Source of the DNA: Thozetella sp. PMI_491
Taxonomy: Eukaryota > Ascomycota > Sordariomycetes > Chaetosphaeriales > Chaetosphaeriaceae
DNA: 64,000 bases
Reading direction: 5' to 3'
Assembly (NCBI GenBank): GCA_021432635.1
Contig: MU270072.1
Span: 366,478-430,477, forward strand
Shown piece after piece: positions 22,901 through 33,117 of this stretch. Each line of letters starts with the position of its first letter. The stretch's first letter is position 1. The position numbers and the translations under genes are program-made. The notes under the pieces are model-generated. The model did not search any database. It was given only the letters and a program-made list of their open reading frames with translations, and was not told the origin of the DNA.

Positions 22901-24576
22901 AAGTTCCTCACCCGCTGGTAGGAGATGCTCGCACCCTGGTACATTAAAAGCGTGCGGGGGAGAGAGCTTGAGGCACGGGTTACCGTGTTGAAAAGGATCA
23001 AGCACGGAAAGACCACAGCGCTGGGGAGGGACCCTCCTAGAGCAAGATGCGTTCCAAAAGATACAGAGACAAGGATGACGGGGAGAACGTTGGTGAGAAC
23101 GACGATGGTAATGGAGGGGTAGGCCACACGAGAGACTGCCTTCATCTCGTCCCCTCGAGCCGCATCGATTTTCTCCTCAAATATCTTCTGCCACCCGAAT
23201 AGTTTGATGTGCTTGATGCGGGCTAGAGTGTGCTTGATGAGCGACAGTCGGGCGTCCTTGGCTGCCAGGACACGCCCCATTCCTCTGGCTAGGAAGTGCA
23301 GGGCAAAGAGTAAGAGCGGTACAATTAATAGCTATTGACAAAATAGTTAATGTGGATTCCTATAACGCTGCCCAGAGTTCAGGAAAGCTTACCACGCAGC
23401 CGCATCCGATAAGGACGCTGAGCCATCCCAGGATATACATGACAGCTGCTAGGCTCACAACGATCTGTAGAGGAAGAACCCAGAACGAATTCATACTCTC
23501 AACAAGCATAAATACACTCGACAGATCGACCTCAATCAGGATGGACGGGTCAGCAGCGCCACTCGCGATGGATGCATGCTCAAGACCCCTGTCGCACACG
23601 AGGGCCGTCAACCCGGATCGCACCCTCATGCCAATTTTGCGTAGTAGCAACAAGGCGTGAGCAGAACCCAGACCCTGGACGAGCCCGACGAGGCCAGCGA
23701 CTACGACAGTGGACGGCTTGCGCTGCTGGATGAGATCCTGGATCAGGAAAGGCTGCACGGTGACTGCAACTAACTCAGCGATTGAAAGTGCGGCAGTAAT
23801 GAGGAGGTCGCGCCGGAAATTCCTAGCGACAAGCATGAAGACGTTCCTCGGCAGGAGTTCCGCCCCCCAGCTCGGCCGCGCTGCCTTCGTATCCTCGCGG
23901 AGAGAGTGCCGCACGCCCAACCCTCGGTCGACTTCCCACACGTTTGAAGCGAGCAGGATGTTCGCCGCGGCATGCTTCAGCAGAGGGTTCATCCAGGCGA
24001 CCGACAGGTATGAGAGAAAGGACGGCGCCCGGGTCGCGGGATGGATACCGCCTAGTTGGATCGCGCCGGCGCTCCGGTCTCCGGCGCCGCCTAGGACGGC
24101 CATCCCGGAGAGGAGGTGCAGAACGGCGATCGCGGCAGAGGCTGCGTTAGGCCCACGCACGAGGAAGGGGTACGCCAGCGCCCAGACCACGCACGAGGAG
24201 AAGCTAAAGAGAGCTCGCGCGCTCGGAATCAAGTCACACAGAGCCGCCGCCAGCGAGACGAAAGCCCCGCATATGGTGGCTATGAGAACCGATACGTCCA
24301 ACTGCTGCCGGGCTACATCCTGCTGCCAAAGGCGCGCAGCCAGGGTGCATACCGAGACCGCGGCCAACAGCACTTGGCTCACCTACGAGGGCCTGTTAGC
24401 TTCTGCTGCGGTGCTCGGCTCATCTAGACAACCGAATTATGGAGGCGCTTACGACATCGGTGACTTTGCTCGGAGTCAATGAGCTTCTGGACAGCCAGGG
24501 TTGGCGGTGTCGCCAGATCAGCAGACTGGGCACGAGCAGCAAGATATACAGTGCCGCAAGGATCAATTGTACAAGC
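19964..24576 (-). CDS. Full-length ABCC/MRP-type ABC transporter, N-terminal exon unresolved
   Basis: Resolved exons: complement(join(19964..20092, 20172..20278, 20339..20424, 20489..23331, 23393..24382, 24453..24576)), 1426 aa without the first exon; all joins keep phase. The N-terminal spans ([21 protein letters not shown]) begin the extra membrane domain. TMD1 is followed by NBD1 with Walker [12 protein letters not shown], signature [14 protein letters not shown] and Walker [16 protein letters not shown]2 is followed by NBD2 with Walker [13 protein letters not shown], signature [14 protein letters not shown] and Walker B IVIIDEATASVD. In NBD1 the residue after the Walker B Asp is Asp rather than the catalytic Glu, as in other MRPs, so only NBD2 is fully catalytic. 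Expected role: ATP-driven export of drugs, conjugates or secondary metabolites. The exon before 24576 must end with two bases of a codon; no ATG-led candidate was convincing. Confidence 0.9.
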
Positions 24577-25194
24577 CTACACGGGTGGAAGAGACGGCAT
24601 TAGACGGACGTCCCAAGGCTGAGGCAAGACACTACCTAGAGGCGCTGGGAAAGCTTGGAAGACGTACTGCAACCCTATCCCCGGCTCCATGTTGCGCGAC
24701 CAGGAGACGCGCGAGATCCGAGGTTTCACGACTCTATAGCGGGCGAGAAAAATCTTGAGGAAATGGTCTAGAAAGAGCGGGTAATCGGGCAGCCTAGACC
24801 CGGAATCATGGACATTATCATCTCGGTCGATAGACGCGTAATTGACGTCGGCGGTGCCAGATGGACGTTAGGGCACGCGGGGTTTCAGCTGGACTTGGCC
24901 TCGAAGCTAAATCATGCAGGTTCAAGTACGAAATACGGGATGGCGGCACCCAAACACGGACGGGGCTGAAGGCTACTACGCCACCGACGAAAGGTGGGTC
25001 TTGCCGCATTTTGTCCGTGCTATCTCAAAGGGGCAGGCACCGAATTTTCCGCCAAGCTAAAGTACCAAACTCAGCCTGGCTGCATTGCATTGCGCCTTCC
25101 ATCAGTGCCTCACCGGCAATCAGGGCAAGCACCGAATTGCCACCTGCTCGCTTTTCACGATGCATCCCCCAGCTGCCCAAAGAGCTACTTAGAG
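24577..25194. other. Region with the missing ABC transporter first exon
   Basis: The minus strand is open without an ATG from about 24870 to past 24600 and contains LPDYPLFLDHF, which recalls the FDFTLLFE block of fungal MRP N-termini. A start at ATG 24668 (MEPG...) spliced through a weak donor is one option. The exact model is undetermined. The rest is spacer to the PhoD gene. Confidence 0.4.
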
Positions 25195-26927
25195 TTACCT
25201 CGTCAAGACCCAGTCATGCTCCCAGACCTTGGCCCCATCAACCACTAGGTCGTAGTGTGTCTTCCACACGCCCGCCTCGGATGTATCGAACGTGACCACG
25301 CCGAACTTGGAGTTCCCCCACGGATGCGCGTAGATCGAGACGTCAGTATCCTCTATCTGTTTGTGGAACCGCGAGAACGGCTCGTAGAACTGGTTGAGCG
25401 GCGATGTCGAGAACTCGATGATCTCCTTACCACCCTTATCCCCCGGTGGAAACACCGTCGTCGCGTGCTCGTGGCGGTCCTAGGTTGCATCGTGTTAGCC
25501 AGCCCAAGCGGTAGACCGACTCTTTTCGGCGCCTCTTTGCACTTACCCCGCTCAGGATAACGACGCCATCTGTGGCTCTCATCATATCCAGAACGATCTC
25601 CCGCTCCCATAGATATCCCGCCCAGCTGTCGGCTGCGTCCGGGCCGCGCCAGTTCCTCGTAAAGGGCACGCTGCTGACTACGACCTTCCAGGCGCGTTCT
25701 GTCGCAAGCCATTGGCCTAAGTGGCCCAGCTGCTCGGAACCAAGCATTGTCTTCTCGGGGCCATCGGGCAGCGCCTCAGCAGATCGATAGCGCCGCGTGT
25801 CTAACACGAAGAATGCAACGTCGCCGTGCTTGAAGGTGAAGTAGGTGCTCCCCTCACCGAACGTGGGAGGGGGGTTTGCATGACCTTGGTAGTCCCAGTA
25901 TGGTTTCAGAGCCACCTTGTAGAGCCCAGTCTCGTTGGCGGCCCAGTCGTTGATGATCTCGTGGTCGTCGTACAGGTGCATCCACGGCAAGGAGCGCAGG
26001 GCCGGGGTCCAGCTAGGCGAGGCATAAACCTGGCGGTACGCTGCGGTGTAATGCTCTTGCCCCCAGCCTACGGCCACGGGGAGATCGATATAGATGAAGT
26101 CGCCGAGGAAGAGCATGAAATCAACGGAGAGCGGTTCGAGGTATTTGCTGAGATGCTCGAAGCCACGCACGCGTAGCGCATGATCCAAGGGATTGTAGGG
26201 GTAGAAGGGTTTGAGGCAGCTGGTCGATACCAGGCTCCAGACCTTCGGAGCTTGCTTCTGGGTCCGAAAGGTACCAACAATACTCGTGTTGGTCGTGTAG
26301 ACATATTGCGTGTCGGGAAAGAGGTCCTGGAAAACGACGGTCCCAACAAAATCGCTCTCGGCACTCACCGAGATGATCTCGACTGTGGTCTCTTTCGGGC
26401 CAGCATCTGCCTTGGAGAGGCGGATTTCGACTCCTACAGCCTGCGGGGCTGGAACCGCTCGGATGACCACTCGAGCAGAGATTGCGTCGACATACCCAAC
26501 TCGAGAGAAGGAGAGATCCCGGCTCTGGTAAAAGAAATGGCCGCGGTAGGCAAAGTCCAGCGCCGCGAGTACGCAGAGGAGGTTCGTGAGTGCAGCCAGC
26601 AGCGTTGACATTGGCCGACCAGGGTCTAGCCAACCAAATACCAGGCTTGACCACCGAGACCTTCTTGTCCGCAGCAGGCCATTCTTGACCAAGTACAGCT
26701 GCACCAGGAGCAAGGTTAGAAATAGGCCAAAGCCCCAGCTTATTCGAGGGAGATATTTAGGCCCAAGAGGATACTGCGTTCAACCTTCAGTATTCATCTA
26801 AGTTCGAACCACCTTGCACTACCAGAGCGTCGGGTTAGCTTACATGTCTAACAAACAAGATCGTCGTAAGACGCGTGGTGAGGGTGCATGCAGCGATGAG
26901 CGCATCGAGGATCACCACAGTCGCCAT
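25195..26927 (-). CDS. PhoD-type metallophosphatase, membrane-anchored
   Basis: Model: complement(join(25195..25479, 25547..26773, 26844..26927)), 531 aa; introns of 67 and 70 bp, both phase 0. The N-terminus holds hydrophobic stretches (AACTLTTRLTTILFV, SWGFGLFLTLLLVQLYLV, STLLAALTNLLCVLAAL) that should anchor it in a membrane. The PhoD fold follows with metal-ligand blocks in order: FMLFLGDFIYID, HLYDDHEIINDW, VAFFVLDTRRYR and, after the last intron, LSGDRHEHATT. PhoD enzymes are Ca/Fe-dependent alkaline phosphodiesterases or phosphatases that free phosphate from organic esters. It is divergent from a phosphate transporter at 27842, which supports a role in phosphate acquisition. Confidence 0.92.
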
Positions 26928-27156
26928 GGCGTGCAGATGGGGTCAGAGCCGTGAGGTCGGTATCAGCTGCACTGCACAGCGGCCGAATAGGGATAGTAAT
27001 GAGTATCCCGGGGCCAGAAACCAGTTGCGAGCTCTATTCGGCGGCGGATCCCCGACTCGCGGACACGAAGCGCCCCACCCGCCCGCGTCGCCGCTCGCCG
27101 AAGCCGGACCCATACCCGAGAGCCCAGCGCGGCCAATGGAAAGGCAGCGGTCGCCA

Positions 27157-27162
27157 CACGTG
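27157..27162. promoter_or_regulatory. CACGTG box (PHO4/NUC-1-type)
   Basis: Palindromic E-box 230 bp before the PhoD start and 680 bp before the transporter start. The same hexamer occurs elsewhere in the window by chance, so context carries the call. Confidence 0.4.
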
Positions 27163-27490
27163 GGATCTGGCTCGAATCAGACCGAGGCCTTCACCTCAAC
27201 AAACTATAGTCTAACTAAGTCGAACGGCCAGGGTGACAGGCCAGGGGTGTCTGTCGGGGAGGGCCGACCTCGCGAATGGCCCCTGGAATGGCGCCGTTAG
27301 GACGCACGCTAGCGCCACGATAAGGCTGCAGCGCTCGAGTGCCGCGACGGCTAAACGGTCTTGCATGCACACGGTGAGGTGACAGCCGTCCAAGTCCCAC
27401 AGCATAGTCGCCAGGCAAGAGAACAAGGTCCTGAAGAATTTTCTAGCCTGCGGTGGGGTGAAAGTGGATGCTCTATGAAGACTTCCTCAC

Positions 27491-27496
27491 CACGTG
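27491..27496. promoter_or_regulatory. Second CACGTG box (PHO4/NUC-1-type)
   Basis: Palindromic E-box 345 bp upstream of the phosphate-transporter ATG and in the same intergenic region as the first box. Confidence 0.4.
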
Positions 27497-27841
27497 TGCA
27501 TGGGCTGTCTCTGAGTCGCTGACTCGACTGCTCCTGTCGTGTCTAAAGGCTTGGAGCTACGGGAGCCAAGCGCATTGGGCAGTGTTCCCAAGACTGTCGC
27601 TATAGATAGGTGGGGTAGCGAGCCCCTCGTTGGAATGAGAACAGCCCACGCGGTCCCAACACCTTCTCGGCGCAAGGAGCTATGGCCCTGCATGTGCCAG
27701 GAGTTGAGAACTAGTCGATACCGGCTGTCTGGTCGTGTGGGTATATGAACGAACGACAGCTCTCCTGCGACTACCCACACTTCTCCCACCTCCGACATAC
27801 CACAGCCTATCTATCTAGCAGTGAGATTAGCAACCGGCACC

Positions 27842-29524
27842 ATGTCCGACGACGCGCCCCCTAAATCTGCTGTCGAGGCGGAGTCCAAAGCCCTATCCTC
27901 TGACGGTGATGAAGTCAACTCGCTCGGTCCTCAGGGAGGTGCCGCCCCGACCCGGCCGGTGGGAAAGCTGGACGTCCTGGTTCAGGGCGCTGCGCTATTC
28001 TCCGATGGCTACAACATCCAGATTATCGGCTACATGAATACTGTCTTGGCGAAGCTGTACGAATCTCCCTTGCACGATAATGCATCTTGAAGTGGCATGG
28101 CTGACAGTTGAGCCAGCTATCCGAAGCAGATGACGACTGAAGTCAAGACGCGGCTGTCCAACTCCATTCTCATTGGCGATGTCTTCGGCATGCTACTCTT
28201 TGGCTTCTGCATCGACCGATTTGGACGCCGTATTGGCATTTACCTGACTACATTCTTCCTCGTTCTGGTGAGCAACCCTCCTTCGCGTGGGCTCTTAGCC
28301 TAGGCCGCAGCTTACACAGCCCGGAAGGGTATTATCCTCGCCACTGCCTCCCACGGAAATACCGTCGAGGGTATGTTCTGGATGATGGTCGTCGGCCGCG
28401 GCGTGGCTGGTGTTGGAGCTGGTGAGTCAAATTCTCGGATATTATTCTAGCCGGAGGTAAACTGACAATGCGCAGGCGGAGAGTACGCCGTGTGCACCGC
28501 TCAGGCTGTTGAGTGCGCTGACAGCACGGAGGCCATGCGCAAGCGTCGCGGCATGCTCGTGGCTGTCGCGACTAACGCAGCCATCATCTCGGGCTTTGTT
28601 GCCTCCAGCATCGTGTCGCTGATCGTGATCGCGGCCTACAAGGGCCAGCCGAGCGACGGCATCTGGCGTATTTGCTTCGGCATTGGCATCGTCCTCCCGC
28701 TCACCATCTTCCTCTTCCGACTCCGGCTATCTGACTCCACCCAGTACAGCAGGCATGCCATACAGCGCGAGTTTCCCTACTGGCTTGCCATCAAGTTCTA
28801 CTGGAAGCCGCTGCTTGGGTGCTGCAGTGCGTGGTTCCTGTACGACTTTGTTGTTTACCCGTTCAACCTGCTAGCGCCCACGCTGGTGGCCGGCTTCTCT
28901 TCGCAGCAGACGATGATCGAGTCGATCGGCTGGTCGGCCCTGATCAACGCCTTTGCGCTACCCGGCGCGTTCATCGGAGCCCTGCTTATGGACCGCATCG
29001 GCCGCCGTCAAACGTACGCCCTTGGCTGGGCTATTGTCTGCGTGTTTGGTTTCGCTATCGGTGGAGCTATGATCCAGCTTAACCACGTGTTCCCGCTATT
29101 TGTGACCCTGTACGGCCTCTTCCAGACCTTCCTGTCGGTCGGCCCCGGTGACTGCAACTTCCTCGTGTCCAGCGAGTCATTCCCTACGCCTCTTCGTGGA
29201 CACTTCCTCGGATTCGCCGCCGCGGTTGGAAAGGCCGGCGCGGCGATCGGAACGACTGCTCTGACCCAGGCTCTTGCGAGCTTCGACGACACCATCAAGG
29301 GCCAGCAGGCTCTCTTCCTCATCGGAAGCGCCATCTCCGTTGTGGGAACCCTCTGCGTGTGGTTCCTGATTCCCAATGTGAGTCCTTTTCCATTATATTA
29401 TCGATTTTATACTTTCTAACGCGCGATGCAGCATCCCAAGAATCTAGAGGACGAAGATGTTCGGTTCAGGGACTACTTGGAGAGCCAAGGATACGACACA
29501 AGCAGCATGGGACTTAAGGGTTAA
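27842..29524 (+). CDS. Inorganic phosphate transporter, PHO84-like MFS
   Basis: Model: join(27842..28056, 28117..28267, 28328..28421, 28476..29377, 29432..29524), 484 aa; four introns of 54-60 bp, all in phase. The exons join through TVLAKLYPKQMTTEVK, FFLVLGIILATAS, GVGAGGEYAV and FLIPNHPKNLEDED, which is the collinear order of Pho84/Pho-4 type phosphate:H+ symporters. MFS motifs DRFGRRIG and MDRIGRRQT are present, with about twelve hydrophobic spans. It should import inorganic phosphate at the plasma membrane. The start is the ATG in caccATGTCC. The promoter is shared with the PhoD-like phosphatase. Confidence 0.93.
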
Positions 29525-29890
29525 AGTGTACCCCAAGTTAAGCCCGATCCTATTTAGGCAGTCATGCAGTCTTTTTTGGATAGCATTGGTCTTCAACCAA
29601 TCGCAGGATCTAGGAACCTGGCTCAACACTAGACAGGGATAGACAGACTACTTAATATTCACTAACAATGGTGTTCGTTGAAAGGGGGGTCACGTGCCTT
29701 CGAGGTGAGGTCCAAGACAGGTATTTAACCTGAGTGGGCTCCATACCAATCAATCGAAAACTCCGGAGGAATAATCCCGGGATGGAATTTCATTTGCTGC
29801 GGTTCCCTGTCAGAATGATAAAGTGACACGGTAACCTCCTCTTGGATTTGATCTATGCATCGTCTGGTCGCTCCCTAGAGCCTTGCCGTC
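29525..29890. other. Promoter region of the UstYa-like gene
   Basis: 366 bp between tandem genes. One CACGTG lies at 29691-29696, about 200 bp before the UstYa-like ATG. No other feature. Confidence 0.4.
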
Positions 29891-30885
29891 ATGCCCCAAC
29901 CCTATGTCTCGATCCCTCTAGAGGATGATGGCGAGGTTGCGCTTGACTCCTCGAAATCAAACCCTTTGCGGAGTTCCGTTTTAAGAGCACTAATCTTTTC
30001 GCTCGGTTGTATAACCTCCTTTGTCTTGGGATTGGGGCTCGGGCAGGGTTGGCCTGGGCAGACGCCGACACAGGAGCAGCGACCTGACCTAACCGGTCTG
30101 CTGCCGCCACAGGAATTTATCCCCGATAGTAAGGACAGACATTCGAATCCATGCCTATCATTTTTATTAATACGTGATCTTAGTACCTTCAAGGGGTGCA
30201 ACCTTCAAGTTCCCAACCAAGTACGAAGATACGGGACCCGATGGAGACCGTCTTTGGGACGAGTTGATGCCAGGTACGATAACTGGAATTTTTTTTGGCT
30301 TGTTTTTGGTTGGATTAACTACCTTATATAACTTTAGTCAAAGCTAAGTGCTCATTTCCGTAGTTGGCGCCGGCTTCGTCCGTGTGCCCTATCCTCGACG
30401 ATTCAATATGCCAGCTAGTGAGCCTATCGAGGATGACAATGAAGAAGGAGAGCTATACTCGCTCTCTGTCACCCACCAACTCCACTGTCTAGTAGGTGAA
30501 TAACCACACGTCACCTGCATAGTCTAATTTGGTGCTAGGCAGTGCTGCGGCACGTCATCATCAAGTATGAGAAACATGATAAATCTCGGTTTGCTGGAGA
30601 TGGGCATGAATACCATTGTCTCGATGTATGGTCTACCCTACAGCAATTGCGTCCGTGGCATGCTTGATGAAATGCTGACTTCTTTAGTACATTCGGCAAG
30701 CAGTGTTGTGCGCTGGAGACACAACCCTTGACTACGCCGATGATCAGGTTATTGGACAAGATGGGAAGGTGACGAGGTACGGGTTTACCGGCGCTAATTC
30801 TACGCATATGTGCCGCGACTGGGATGCTATCAAGAAATTTGCCGAGGAGCATAGGTCTGGTGATAGAACTGGGGTTCTGGTCTAA
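29891..30885 (+). CDS. UstYa-like (DUF3328) oxidase
   Basis: Model: join(29891..30128, 30184..30273, 30364..30491, 30539..30625, 30688..30885), 246 aa; four introns of 47-90 bp, all in phase. A short cytosolic N-terminus (MPQPYVSIPLEDD) precedes one membrane span (LRALIFSLGCITSFVLGLGLG). The lumenal part reads FKFPTKYEDTG, then the two H-x-x-H-C motifs that define the family: THQLHCLAVLRH and HEYHCLDYIRQA. The metal-dependent UstYa proteins carry out oxidative cyclisation or chlorination in fungal RiPP (ustiloxin, cyclochlorotine) and other metabolite pathways. I find no precursor-peptide, polyketide or peptide synthetase gene beside it, so here it is an orphan. Confidence 0.9.
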
Positions 30886-31331
30886 TCGGCGTCGGGTAGG
30901 ATACTGTTGCCGCAACAGTTGATGTAAGCGATTGTGAACCGGTATGCAATTTAGACCTGATCTTGCTGTCGTTATCTTTAACCGAATTCCCCCCTTCGCT
31001 AAAGCTGGCGAGAAAGCCGATTATGCTTAGAGGGGTGGAGCCCGGAGGAGGCTTGGTATCGTTCATCCCCGTCCATTACTCGATAAGTGATTGGGCCGCA
31101 AATAAATCAGCGTAACATAGCCGGACTTGAGGAACGGGAAAATTATACCCGCGACCTTGATAACTGACCATATCGCAAATAAAAGGCCCTCCAAATGCAA
31201 CTATTTATGCTACGGTCATTGTAACACCGTCCACTCCTCATAGCTGCTTCCGGGGCAGCGTAAGTGCCCTAAGACATATTAGAGATCAAAAGTGCTTCTT
31301 TTCGCTTTCTGATCACTTGCAACCGTTCATA
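30886..31331. other. Promoter region of the GH43 gene
   Basis: 446 bp between tandem genes; no supported feature. Confidence 0.4.
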
Positions 31332-32885
31332 ATGTTGCGGTTTGGCTATCTAGTCGCCGCCGTCGCGACACTCCTGTCGCCATTACCAGTTGTTGGATCG
31401 GTCGTGCGACGTCAAACTGTCAGCTTCACCTCCGATGGAAACCCAATCTTGGCGGATGGCTCCATCTACTCTGCTGACCCAGCCCCACTGGTGGTAAACA
31501 ATACCCTCTACATCATCAGTGGGAGAGACGAGGCCGGTCCGGGTCAGAACGACTTCATCATGAATCAATGGCAGATCTTCGAAACTAGCAACCCGAACCC
31601 GGGAGGAGGCAGCTGGACTCTTCACCAAAACGTCGCCCAGCCGCAGACTCTCTTTGGCTGGGCAAGCGCCGGCACGGCTTACGCGAGCCAGGTCGTCCAA
31701 GGCAGTGACGGCAAGTACTACCTCTACGCGCCGGTCACACAGAGTGGTAGCCCGAATGCGGACCCATTCGCCATTGGCGTCGCGGTTTCCGACAGCCCGC
31801 TGGGCCCCTTCAAAGATGCCCATCCTGGCGGCCCCATTATCTCGCAGAGCGTGCCACCACCAGGAGACAGTATCCAGAACATTGACCCGACTGTGTTTGT
31901 CGATTCTGATGGGCGCGTATTCATCTACTTTGGGACCTTTGGTCAGCTCCGCGGCTATGAGCTAGAGAAGGATATGATAACGATCAAGGGCTCTGTAGTC
32001 ACCGTCCAGACCCTGACAGGTTATTTTGAGGCGCCTTGGTTGATGAAGCGCGGCAGCACCTATTATATGCTGTACGCTGCCAACAACGCGGGCCAAAATT
32101 CACCCTGTACACCCACGAGCTATCATGCCTGCCTAGCATACGGCACTTCCTCTAGCCCACTTGGCCCTTGGACTTTCCGTGGCGTCTTCCTGGACATCGT
32201 CTCATCAACTACGTCGCACCCAGGCGCCTTCGAGCTGAATGGAAATTGGTTCCTGGTGTACCACACTAGAGATGCCGTGGGCGGAACACACTTTCGGCGC
32301 AGCATCGCTATGGACAAGCTAGAATGGGACGAATCCACTTCGCCGCCTTCCATCGTCAAGGTAAAGCAAACCAAGCGCCCCGGACCGCCGCGCCAGCCGA
32401 CCCGTAATATCGCGCCTTCCGCAAAGCCCACCTCAGCCAACCCAACTCCGATCCAGTATTGGATTGCAGCCATCAATGACGAGCGGGTCGAGTCAAATCC
32501 ACTTCCGCCAGATTATTGGTGCTCGTGGGCAGCGGAGCTGTCGCCACAAACTAACATATTGACCTACACATGGAACAGCACCGTGTCTTTGAACGGTGTC
32601 AGCATGGCGTTTTTCGCAGATCAGCCTGCTGGTTCCAACATAGGCGTAGCTCCACCTGTCTCGTGGTCGGTACAGTACCTCACCGCGAATGGTGCGTGGG
32701 CTTCAGTTACCGTAACTAGCAGCAATGGTTACCCGACAACGGTTACAGACACTCCTGAGGAGGTCAGTTTTAACATCGTCCAGACGACGGCCTTGCGGGC
32801 TATTTTGAACGCATCTGGTGGCAACGGGCAGTTTGCAGCAGTAGGCGTGAAGGAATGGAGGGCACTTGCACCCGTTGCGTCCTAA
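31332..32885 (+). CDS. Secreted glycoside hydrolase family 43 protein with C-terminal domain
   Basis: A single exon, 517 aa, starting at the ATG in cataATGTTGCGG. A signal peptide (MLRFGYLVAAVATLLSPLPVVGS) ends before VRRQ. The five-bladed propeller carries the three GH43 carboxylates: the base in YSADPAPLV, the pKa-modulating Asp in NIDPTVFVDSDG and the acid Glu in GYFEAPWLMK. Blade-type repeats such as SPLGPF and SPLGPW are present. After a Pro/Thr linker (residues about 355-380) there is a beta-rich C-terminal domain containing WCSWAAEL and FFADQPAG, perhaps carbohydrate-binding. GH43 enzymes remove arabinose, xylose or galactose from plant polysaccharides; the substrate is not decided by sequence. 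Confidence 0.92.
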   Translation: MLRFGYLVAAVATLLSPLPVVGSVVRRQTVSFTSDGNPILADGSIYSADPAPLVVNNTLYIISGRDEAGPGQNDFIMNQWQIFETSNPNPGGGSWTLHQNVAQPQTLFGWASAGTAYASQVVQGSDGKYYLYAPVTQSGSPNADPFAIGVAVSDSPLGPFKDAHPGGPIISQSVPPPGDSIQNIDPTVFVDSDGRVFIYFGTFGQLRGYELEKDMITIKGSVVTVQTLTGYFEAPWLMKRGSTYYMLYAANNAGQNSPCTPTSYHACLAYGTSSSPLGPWTFRGVFLDIVSSTTSHPGAFELNGNWFLVYHTRDAVGGTHFRRSIAMDKLEWDESTSPPSIVKVKQTKRPGPPRQPTRNIAPSAKPTSANPTPIQYWIAAINDERVESNPLPPDYWCSWAAELSPQTNILTYTWNSTVSLNGVSMAFFADQPAGSNIGVAPPVSWSVQYLTANGAWASVTVTSSNGYPTTVTDTPEEVSFNIVQTTALRAILNASGGNGQFAAVGVKEWRALAPVAS

Positions 32886-33117
32886 CATCAGCAATAAGTC
32901 GCGACAGAAATGGCTTCAGTCCGTGACCGCACAGGGCGGTTGTGTGAGTATTGAATAGCATGGATGCATGGCATTATTTTAGAGCGCCTCCTATCTGTCC
33001 GTTACTCGTATGTCGTCATATCAACGCATAACGGACCGTCTCTATAGGTAGGAGCGCCTGCTCCCGTATCTTCGAGCAGCTCTCATTTCGTAGGGCTGGA
33101 AAGGAAACCCTACGTTA

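Larger units (their letters stand above)
26928..27841. promoter_or_regulatory. Shared promoter region of PhoD-like and Pho84-like genes
   Basis: 914 bp between two divergent starts. It contains two CACGTG palindromes (27157-27162 and 27491-27496), the known target of the phosphate regulators Pho4 (yeast) and NUC-1 (Neurospora). ORFs in it look spurious. Regulation by phosphate is inferred. Confidence 0.55.

Noticed and set aside
26781-26830. AGTTCGAACC sequence resembling a tRNA B box
   Set aside because: It lies inside the first intron of the PhoD gene and no tRNA cloverleaf can be folded around it by eye.
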